DNA from: JBLFWJ01 sp047611425 | Lineage (GTDB): Bacteria > Bacteroidota > Bacteroidia > UBA10329 | Direction: 5' to 3' | NCBI GenBank assembly: GCA_047611425.1 | Contig: JBLFWJ010000020.1 | Location: forward strand, 1-28,927 | Length of the DNA stretch: 28,927 nt | Shown: one piece after another, positions 22,532 to 28,927 of the stretch | How the letters are laid out: every line of letters starts with the position of its first letter | Position numbering within the stretch: the first letter of the stretch is position 1 | Notes under the pieces: model-generated | What the model was told of the DNA's origin: nothing | Seen by the model: the letters and a program-made list of their open reading frames with translations, nothing else | Database searches by the model: none | Made by a program: the position numbers and the translations under genes

Positions 22532-24874
22532 TCAAATATCAATTCTTAAAAGCAGCAGAGGGATGATGCCTTGCTGGTATCTTTTTACGATTTCCTCCTT
22601 GGATGAATCATACTTTCTCTTCAGTTCATTTTTGCGATTGGTTGTGTTTTGAACCTCAATCGCAACTTCCCAGGAGAATTTTTTCCGGCTTTGACGAAAA
22701 TTCACTTTTCCGTCTATTCTGAAATAATTGTCCGCTCGGCCTTCAAATTCTTGGTCTTCAAATTCTATTTTTTCGCCTTCAGCAATTGATGCTTCTAAAT
22801 CAATAGGAGTGATGCGTCTTCCCCCGGCCCAAATAATCCTTGCGTTCAGACCAATACTGTTATTACGATTTTTACCGAACACAAAATCTTTTCCTCCAGT
22901 TAGGGCCAAGGCGAAGTTGCCGTTGTATCGGGTGTTCCTCCATAATCCATCAGCAGCTTGGTATTTCGCCTGATACAATGACGAAGTAAGTAGGAGGTGG
23001 TATTGCCGCTCGAAGTATTTCTCAAGTGTGATTTCCAATCCATAATTCATTCCGAAACCGTCATTACTTAGTGGTTTTCTCTGATAAGCGAAATCATCAT
23101 TTAGTGAAGAATAACTACCGCTTTCCTTTATCGGAACTTCATATAAATATTGATAGTAAGCCTCAGCTTTAAGACCCAATTGAGGAAGAATTCTATAATC
23201 ATAGGCAAGCACTACGTGAACAGCTCGACTGAAATTCACATTTTTATTTACTGATTCTGTTTGAGTCTCGTCTTGAACAAGGTAGAATGCCAAATTCTCA
23301 TATCGGCTGTGTAAACCAGTGGCGAGGGTGAGGTTATGCGTTCCATTTATTCGCCATTTTAATGCGAATCGGGGCTCGATAGCGTAGTTACTATTTATGC
23401 CGAAGTAATTGATGTGCAACCCAGATAGCAGGGTGAGGTCCTCACGGATTCTGAATCTATGTTGAATATATGTCTGCCAATAATCTGCTTCTCCAAAAGC
23501 TTCAAACGTTTCCTCATCATAAAGATCTTGATCCTTTAAACGAAACATAAGATGACTGTAATTCACACCATATCTCAAATGATGCTTTGGAGATAGTTTC
23601 GTGTTAATCTGAACGTTAGCCTTGATGGATGAATTGTTCAATTTAAAATCCCAATACTCGTAATAGGCCAATGTGTCGAGTAAATAGCTGTGATCTAAAT
23701 GGTTACCGTAATGCGTAAATCCAAGGGTAGTGGTGATTCTATTTCGGTTGTTGATTATATACTCGTGTTTTACTCCCGAAACCAAATATTGATTTCGATA
23801 CACTTCTTGAACCCGATCTTGATCCCACCAAAGGTTTCGATTCCACTCATTGGTGTCTTCAACAGCATCCTTTTTTGCTTGAGAAAGTCCAGCAATTCCA
23901 AATACGCGGAACGTTCCAAGTTTTTTGGTTGGAAAATTTAAAGTGAGGTTTAAATCTTGAAACCCCGTTTTTAAATCGCCTTGAATATTTGCTCCCAGTG
24001 CATCGAAAAGGGCCAACGTGGAGTAACGGTAGTTGATCAAATAGCTAGCTCGCTTTTCTTTTTTAAAAGGGCCTTCAAAAGCAGCTTGCAAACCGAGCAT
24101 GCCAGCTTGAATTCGGTACTCACGCTGTGAGTCGTTGCCGTTTCTAAGGTTCAGGTCGTAAACTGCTGACAAAGCATTTCCATATTCAGACGTAAATGCT
24201 CCAGTAGAAAAATCTGATCGATCCAGAACAGTAGAAGAAAGAATAGAAACATAACCTGCTGATAAACCTTCAATTCTAAAGTGGTTTGGATTGGGAATCT
24301 CCATTCCTTCTACGCGCCACAAAACCCCCTTGGGTGCGTTTCCGCGAACCACAATATCGTTTGTTACATCATCTTGGTTGGTCACACCAGCAAAAGACAT
24401 TGCCAATCTAGCTGGGTCGTTAATACTCGCTGCCACTCTTTCTGATTGCTCCATATTAAAGGAGCGAGTACTTACAACAGACATCTCATTCGCAGAAGAT
24501 GCTGGGTCCCGTTTGGCTTTAATCACCACCTCGTCAACCTTATTGGTATTCTCAATTAGACCGATATTCAACACCACTTCTTTACCAGTAGTTACCGTAA
24601 CCTGCGGCATTTTCTGAGGAGAGTACCCTAGATATCGGATGAGAAGGTCCGCATGACCGACTGGAATATTCTTTATTTCAAATCGCCCATTCACATCAGT
24701 GGCAACGCCAATAATTGGATCTGTTCCAAGCACCGTAATGGTTGCTCCAATTAATGGAATCTTAGAGTCTTGGTCCGTAATGGTTCCCCGAATGGTTTGC
24801 ACAAACCCTTGCCCACAGACTTTTGCTGTCGATATCAGTAGCAATAAAAGTATGGCCAGTCCGGCTCGGGTCAT
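22532..24874 (-). CDS. TonB-dependent outer-membrane receptor with carboxypeptidase-regulatory-like domain
   Basis: This 780-residue receptor transports a scarce substrate across the outer membrane using TonB-derived energy. Residues 1-22 form a signal peptide (ending STAKVCGQ), 27-110 a carboxypeptidase-regulatory-like beta sandwich (IRGTITDQDSKIPLIGATITVLG), about 115-225 the plug, and the rest a beta-barrel with an aromatic-rich C-terminus ending LLLRIDI. It lacks a SusD partner gene, so it is probably not a classical polysaccharide-utilisation SusC. Iron chelates, cofactors or small glycans are possible. I chose ATG 24874; a TTG at 24877 would add one residue. The SRPBCC-GyrI gene lies upstream in the same direction, separated by a terminator hairpin. 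Confidence 0.88.
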   Translation of the reverse strand: MTRAGLAILLLLLISTAKVCGQGFVQTIRGTITDQDSKIPLIGATITVLGTDPIIGVATDVNGRFEIKNIPVGHADLLIRYLGYSPQKMPQVTVTTGKEVVLNIGLIENTNKVDEVVIKAKRDPASSANEMSVVSTRSFNMEQSERVAASINDPARLAMSFAGVTNQDDVTNDIVVRGNAPKGVLWRVEGMEIPNPNHFRIEGLSAGYVSILSSTVLDRSDFSTGAFTSEYGNALSAVYDLNLRNGNDSQREYRIQAGMLGLQAAFEGPFKKEKRASYLINYRYSTLALFDALGANIQGDLKTGFQDLNLTLNFPTKKLGTFRVFGIAGLSQAKKDAVEDTNEWNRNLWWDQDRVQEVYRNQYLVSGVKHEYIINNRNRITTTLGFTHYGNHLDHSYLLDTLAYYEYWDFKLNNSSIKANVQINTKLSPKHHLRYGVNYSHLMFRLKDQDLYDEETFEAFGEADYWQTYIQHRFRIREDLTLLSGLHINYFGINSNYAIEPRFALKWRINGTHNLTLATGLHSRYENLAFYLVQDETQTESVNKNVNFSRAVHVVLAYDYRILPQLGLKAEAYYQYLYEVPIKESGSYSSLNDDFAYQRKPLSNDGFGMNYGLEITLEKYFERQYHLLLTSSLYQAKYQAADGLWRNTRYNGNFALALTGGKDFVFGKNRNNSIGLNARIIWAGGRRITPIDLEASIAEGEKIEFEDQEFEGRADNYFRIDGKVNFRQSRKKFSWEVAIEVQNTTNRKNELKRKYDSSKEEIVKRYQQGIIPLLLLRIDI

Positions 24875-24901
24875 CAAGTTTGTAAAAAGGGCGCAGAAGG
24901 T

Positions 24902-24931
24902 AAAAAGGGCCTGTGCATGTGCACAAGCCCT
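24902..24931 (-). terminator. Terminator of the SRPBCC-GyrI gene
   Basis: agggcctgtgc and gcacaagccct pair at 10 of 11 positions around an atgt loop, and five T residues follow on the minus strand. It lies between the SRPBCC-GyrI stop and the TonB receptor start, so the receptor gene has only about 25 bases for its own promoter or depends on readthrough. Confidence 0.7.
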
Positions 24932-24961
24932 GTTAACGGTAAATCTAAGTTTTAATTATTC

Positions 24962-25948
24962 TTATTGAATCGGGTAGTAAACCTCAGTCAGCCACTTGCT
25001 AGTATCTGCTTCAGTTCCGGGATCCGTAACGTAAGCTTCTCTTACTGGACCAGCCATCTCCAATCCGTTGGCTTCCATGTACTCATCCATTGCCATGTGG
25101 GCTGGGCCAACATCCCCAGACCATCCATAGTAGTCAATTTTCAACGCCTTATGGGCTTCAAATGCTTTGTATTCAACGCCTTCTCCGGTCATTTCTTCCC
25201 CAACTCCAAATGCTGCATCCATATGCACCATGGTGTCTGTATATGAATGATAAAGTGCTGATGGGCTTCCAACTGGCTCAAAATCACCTAAAGTTGCTCC
25301 AATCATTCCGAAACTTTGGCCAAGAAACTCGCCAATACCTTCGGGATGTAACGACCCAGCAACGGTCAAAAAGCCCATTGCCGGAACATCCACAGTTTCG
25401 ATGTCAAATGCGCTTTCTTCTTCTGGTGCATCAGATATTGCAACAGCTTCAAGATCTGCAAGCCCTTGTTCGAAAACAGGCCCCATCATTCGGTCCATCA
25501 TCAATCCCATAATTCTCATTATGAAAGGCATTTCGGTTTCAAATCCCCATGTTACTTCAGTGCCAGCTTCAGTTTCATTCAAAAAGAAGAATCCATATCC
25601 CATACCTTGATCGTAGAAATCCATTTCGCTAAGCATTTTCTCATTTGGTACGCTTTCAGTAATGGTTTGGCACCCTTTACCAACGTCCTTATGCTCGCTA
25701 TCCCAGCAATGTCTGTTACCAACGCCAGATTCGGGTCCTTCGTAACCTGATTCATCAATTGACGGATCTAATTTTGACCAGGGAGACCAAGCCGCCCAAT
25801 TCTGTAAACTGTTAATGTGATGGAAAATGGAGCTAGCAGGAGCATCCATTATTCTAGTACGTTCAACTTTTACGTTTGATGGGAGCATTGCATTGATCAA
25901 AAGGAAGATTACAATAATTGCCCCGAGGCCGATTATTACTTTTTTCAT
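24962..25948 (-). CDS. SRPBCC-family / GyrI-like effector-binding fusion protein
   Basis: The 328-residue product starts with an N-terminal hydrophobic segment (KKVIIGLGAIIVIFLLINAML, about 2-22), probably a membrane anchor or uncleaved signal. An SRPBCC (polyketide-cyclase-like) domain follows at about 28-170 (VERTRIMDAPASSIFHHIN, WAAWSPW). A GyrI/AraC-effector-binding-like domain follows at about 185-328 (ETVDVPAMGFLTVAGSLHPEG ... VYYPIQ). Both domains bind small hydrophobic or cationic ligands, so a ligand carrier or sensor is plausible. The middle is unusually rich in methionine. It is divergent from the second Crp/Fnr gene. Function is unknown. Confidence 0.8.
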   Translation of the reverse strand: MKKVIIGLGAIIVIFLLINAMLPSNVKVERTRIMDAPASSIFHHINSLQNWAAWSPWSKLDPSIDESGYEGPESGVGNRHCWDSEHKDVGKGCQTITESVPNEKMLSEMDFYDQGMGYGFFFLNETEAGTEVTWGFETEMPFIMRIMGLMMDRMMGPVFEQGLADLEAVAISDAPEEESAFDIETVDVPAMGFLTVAGSLHPEGIGEFLGQSFGMIGATLGDFEPVGSPSALYHSYTDTMVHMDAAFGVGEEMTGEGVEYKAFEAHKALKIDYYGWSGDVGPAHMAMDEYMEANGLEMAGPVREAYVTDPGTEADTSKWLTEVYYPIQ

Positions 25949-26130
25949 GATGTGGTGGTTTTTATAAGTCGAACAAAGAAAGTCGATTTTTCAAGAATTG
26001 AGAGGATAGTCAAGCTGGGCTATGAATTCTGTAGTTACTGATACAAGATTTATCGTCTGTGCAACGTAATTCAAAATTGCGGAGGTTTAGAAACATCAAA
26101 TTTGGTTGTCAACGAATCCATCGCATCAAA

Positions 26131-26796
26131 GTGAAAGAAGAACTTTACAAATTAGACGTATTTGACGGATTGCCGGAGGCGGAATTTCAGCTTCTTGGTT
26201 CGCTTTCAAATATTAAAACAATTCGAAAAAGCAATTTCATTTACCAGCCGGGGGATGTTGCGGATAAAGTGTTCTTCGTTTTGGATGGAATGGTTAAGAC
26301 AGGTACTTATAATGAAGAAGGTAAAGAAGCAATCAAACACATTATCTGTAAAAGTGAAATGTTTGGTGAACTTGGATTATCTGGAGTTGATGAACGATCT
26401 GATTTCGCTGCGACTCTAAAGAAGGAGGCAACTGTTCTTTTCTTGCCTGTTAGCGAGATGAAAAGGGCAATGAGCAGGAATCCAGAATTGGGCTTGAATT
26501 TGATTAACAAGTTGGGTAATCGAATCAAGCAAAGCGAAAAGCGTTTAGAAGAACTAATTTTTAAAGATTCTCGTGCACGAATAATCTCATTTATCCGAAC
26601 TCAGGCTGATAAAACAGGCCAGAATTATGGTGATGAAGTTTTGATTAAGCATGGACTTACGCAACAAGACATGGCTAACTTGACTGGCACTTCAAGGCAG
26701 TTAGTCACCATCATATTAAATGAATTGAGAAAAGAAGACCAGATCAATTTCGATCGGTCCAGCATCCTCATTCGAGATCTTGCTTCTTTACAATAA
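26131..26796 (+). CDS. Crp/Fnr-family transcriptional regulator (paralogue 2)
   Basis: The 221-residue regulator aligns along its length with the one at 19473: EGKEAIKHIICKSEMFGELGLSG in the beta roll, then the shared dimer-helix and HTH segment (LIFKDSRARIISFI, LTQQDMANLTGTSRQLVTIILNEL). There is no N-terminal cysteine cluster. I chose GTG 26131 because homology begins about there. An alternative GTG at 26059 would add 24 basic, unrelated residues. It ends 65 bases before the cytochrome gene in the same direction and is divergent from the SRPBCC-GyrI gene. A role in controlling the cytochrome is inference from position. Confidence 0.85.
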   Translation: MKEELYKLDVFDGLPEAEFQLLGSLSNIKTIRKSNFIYQPGDVADKVFFVLDGMVKTGTYNEEGKEAIKHIICKSEMFGELGLSGVDERSDFAATLKKEATVLFLPVSEMKRAMSRNPELGLNLINKLGNRIKQSEKRLEELIFKDSRARIISFIRTQADKTGQNYGDEVLIKHGLTQQDMANLTGTSRQLVTIILNELRKEDQINFDRSSILIRDLASLQ

Positions 26797-26831
26797 GTAA
26801 GCACTTCTACATTTCTTGTGGCTGGCTTGGT

Positions 26832-26839
26832 TAACTTTG
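26832..26839 (+). promoter_or_regulatory. Candidate -7 promoter element of the multihaem cytochrome gene
   Basis: taactttg matches the Bacteroidota -7 consensus TAnnTTTG exactly and sits 23 bases upstream of the cytochrome ATG. No TTG is found at the usual -33 distance. It suggests the cytochrome can be transcribed separately from the regulator, perhaps with activator help. Confidence 0.45.
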
Positions 26840-26861
26840 AGCATCTACTCAGAAAAACTTC

Positions 26862-28820
26862 ATGGGAATTTCAAAAACATTTTCTGTTCTAGCCATTGTT
26901 TGCCTTTTGGCAATGTGTGGCGCCACAATGGTCAATTCTAGCGGAACTGATTTCTATTATCATTCACCTTCTGAGCTACGGTCATTCGGAGCATCTGGTA
27001 TAGAATTGCCATTGGATAGCAATTCCTATTTCCGCGGGTCTGGGCACTGCGATGGTTGCCATGGTTTTGATGCCACTGGCTTCGCCAACGTAAATGCTCT
27101 TGGTGTAGATGTAAGTCCTATCGAAAGATGGCGATCCTCGATGATGGCCAATTCAGCTAAAGACCCATGGTGGAAAGCAAAAGTTAGCCATGAGGTTTCG
27201 GTTAACCCTGACCAAAAAGTTGCTCTTGAAAGCAAGTGTACCAGCTGTCATGCGCCAATGGGAAATCATTTTAACTTGATGAATGGGGTGGAAACTTATA
27301 CCATGGATTCCTTGGCTTTGGATACAGTTGGACAAGACGGTGTTTCCTGCATGGTATGTCACACACAGAGTGAAGATCAGCTAGGTGACCTCAATTCAGG
27401 CGACATTAATTATGACCCAAGTGGATACGTCTACGGCCCATTTGACAAACTCTTTACACCTCCAATGGTGGACTTGGTGGGAATTACTCCTGCTTATTCT
27501 GATCGAATAAATGATGCCGGTATTTGCGCTGGATGTCACACGTTGCTTACAAACTCGGTGGATCTTAATGGAGATTTGACCGGAGGAACTTTCGTTGAGC
27601 AAGCTACTTACCATGAATGGTTGAACAGTCAATACGATGATGCAGGAGCCATGCCAACAACTTGTCAATCTTGTCACATGCCAAGGATTCAAGAACCAGT
27701 AGTTATTTCAGCAAATTACCAAGGGCTAACACCACGATCTCCGTACGCCATTCATGAATTAACAGGGGCAAACGTTTTCATGTTGAAGATTTTGAAGGAG
27801 AACGCTGACTTACTTGACATTCGCGCAAGCGCAGATAATTTTGATGTGACAATTGAGGCAACGCTAAGAAATCTACAGGAAGAGAGCCTTGAGTTGGATC
27901 TTTCTTTAGCTGGTTTAAGTGCAGATTCGGTTTTCTATCAATTGGACATGACCAATATTGTAGGCCATAAGTTTCCTTCTGGTTATCCCAGTAGAAGGGT
28001 ATTTGTAGAATTTGTTGTACTGGATGAATTAAATGGTGATACGATTTTCCAGAGTGGTGTATTGGGTTCTGATTTTGAGATTAATGGAGTAGATACGTTG
28101 GAGAACTTCGAACCGCACTATGATGTGATCAACGAGGAGGATGAAGTACAGATTTATGAAATAGTGATGGGTGATGTCAATGGAGACTACACCGCAACAT
28201 TAGAGCGCGCCTTTGAACCGTTGAAAGACAATCGATTCACTCCAATCGGTTTTAGCACAAGCCATGCGGTTTATGATACAACCCTAATTATGGGCAATGC
28301 AATAACCGATGATAACTTCAATTACAACGGTGGAGTGGAAGGTTCAGGAACAGATCAACTTCGATATCACGTTCCGTTGGATGGATTTACTGGTTCGTTA
28401 ACTGCCACCGCCAAAGTGTATTATCAAACGCTGCCTCCTCGGTTTACAAAAGAAATGTTCTCTTACAGTACTCCTGAAATTGACACTTTCAAAACGTTGT
28501 ACGATAATGCCGACAAACTTCCGACTCTAGTTACGGCAGACACGCTAAGTCAGCTATCAATTGTTACGGGAGTTTCTGCATTGAATGAAAGCGTAGTGAA
28601 TGTGTATCCAAATCCATCGTCAACAGGATTATTCTATTTAGATTTTGACGGGAATGACAAAGTCGCGGTTAGAGTCTGGACTCCAGCTGGGAAACTGGTT
28701 CGTGAGTTAGATTTCGTTGGAAATGGAATGATTGAGTTGGATGTAGAAGCAGGTATTTACTTGCTCGAAACAGAATTCAACGGCACCCATTCCATTAGTG
28801 GAATCGTGGTGACAAATTAG
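26862..28820 (+). CDS. Secreted five-haem cytochrome c with T9SS type A sorting domain
   Basis: The 652-residue protein begins with a signal peptide (residues 1-26, MGISKTFSVLAIVCLLAMCG...). Five CXXCH haem-attachment motifs are present: CDGCH (63-67), CTSCH (126-130), CMVCH (163-167), CAGCH (222-226) and CQSCH (268-272). The haem domain resembles the cytochrome c554/multihaem family, with no recognised substrate site. A beta-rich region follows (about 290-565). Residues 580-652 form a type A sorting domain (VVNVYPNPSSTG ... IVVTN), so the folded, haem-loaded protein should cross the outer membrane by T9SS and sit on the surface. An extracellular redox role is inference. A Crp/Fnr gene lies directly upstream. 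Confidence 0.9.
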   Translation: MGISKTFSVLAIVCLLAMCGATMVNSSGTDFYYHSPSELRSFGASGIELPLDSNSYFRGSGHCDGCHGFDATGFANVNALGVDVSPIERWRSSMMANSAKDPWWKAKVSHEVSVNPDQKVALESKCTSCHAPMGNHFNLMNGVETYTMDSLALDTVGQDGVSCMVCHTQSEDQLGDLNSGDINYDPSGYVYGPFDKLFTPPMVDLVGITPAYSDRINDAGICAGCHTLLTNSVDLNGDLTGGTFVEQATYHEWLNSQYDDAGAMPTTCQSCHMPRIQEPVVISANYQGLTPRSPYAIHELTGANVFMLKILKENADLLDIRASADNFDVTIEATLRNLQEESLELDLSLAGLSADSVFYQLDMTNIVGHKFPSGYPSRRVFVEFVVLDELNGDTIFQSGVLGSDFEINGVDTLENFEPHYDVINEEDEVQIYEIVMGDVNGDYTATLERAFEPLKDNRFTPIGFSTSHAVYDTTLIMGNAITDDNFNYNGGVEGSGTDQLRYHVPLDGFTGSLTATAKVYYQTLPPRFTKEMFSYSTPEIDTFKTLYDNADKLPTLVTADTLSQLSIVTGVSALNESVVNVYPNPSSTGLFYLDFDGNDKVAVRVWTPAGKLVRELDFVGNGMIELDVEAGIYLLETEFNGTHSISGIVVTN

Positions 28821-28927
28821 AGGCGATATTTCAAACAAACATTTGTCTCTAAATCACGTAGGACAAGAGTTGTCAGTTTCGTTGATTGCAAAACCTACTT
28901 TGTAAACCATGTCCAGATTCTGGAATA
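28821..28927. other. Window end; no feature seen after the cytochrome gene
   Basis: The last 107 bases contain no convincing reading frame, terminator or promoter. Confidence 0.6.

Noticed and set aside
24902..24931. Riboswitch or leader-peptide reading of the hairpin before the TonB receptor
   Set aside because: The structure is a simple stem with a T-run right behind the SRPBCC-GyrI gene, explained by a terminator. No conserved riboswitch core or leader frame is seen.
26059..26130. Longer GTG-initiated start for the second Crp/Fnr regulator
   Set aside because: The added 24 basic residues do not resemble the start of the paralogue at 19473, whose homology begins near residue KEELYKLDVF.

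Overview
The window looks like a chromosomal segment of a free-living, probably marine or environmental Bacteroidota (Flavobacteriia-like). The support is two proteins ending in type A sorting domains of the type IX secretion system (T9SS), a TonB-dependent receptor with an N-terminal carboxypeptidase-regulatory-like domain, lipoprotein amylases, a Nudix-type (NrtR/AraR-like) sugar regulator, TAnnTTTG-type promoter elements and almost no Shine-Dalgarno sequences. No rRNA, tRNA, CRISPR array, prophage or integrated plasmid was seen.

Layout. (1) 1-2500: the 3' part of an alpha/beta hydrolase, a DUF4442 hotdog protein, a 195-bp MITE-like inverted-repeat element sitting exactly between two convergent stop codons, and a small membrane protein. 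(2) 2549-5272: a 907-aa secreted trypsin-like (lysyl-endopeptidase-like) protease with PKD and SprB-like repeats and a T9SS tail. (3) 5409-13440: an alpha-glucan module. A Nudix-family regulator is divergent from a tightly coupled BadF-type sugar kinase / GH31 alpha-glucosidase / GH13 lipoprotein / GH13 lipoprotein run. A perfect 8-7-8 palindrome lies in the divergent promoter and a bidirectional terminator closes the module. (4) 13461-17009: housekeeping genes on the minus strand: FKBP peptidyl-prolyl isomerase, NADP-type glutamate dehydrogenase, a truncated IS1182-like transposase, and a PanB homologue lacking one of the usual acidic active-site residues. (5) 17331-19420: a large helical-repeat protein of unknown function, a divergent 60-aa acidic protein, and a cluster of strong hairpins. 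(6) 19473-26796: two paralogous Crp/Fnr regulators bracket a block holding a membrane-anchored TPR/HTH protein, a second MITE-like element, a TonB-dependent receptor and an SRPBCC-GyrI-like fusion. (7) 26862-28820: a five-haem c-type cytochrome with a T9SS sorting domain, directly behind the second Crp/Fnr gene.

How the genes may work together. In the alpha-glucan module, two outer lipoprotein amylases would cut glucans, the signal-less GH31 enzyme would release glucose in the cytoplasm, and the BadF kinase could phosphorylate the hexose, all under the divergent Nudix regulator. No transporter is in the window. The end region suggests a redox- or nitrosative-stress-responsive Crp/Fnr protein next to a surface-exported multihaem cytochrome. 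The most distinctive observations are the T9SS-tailed pentahaem cytochrome, the two unrelated short elements that share the same terminal AAATGAT and the same 6-bp flanking duplication length, and the non-canonical PanB.
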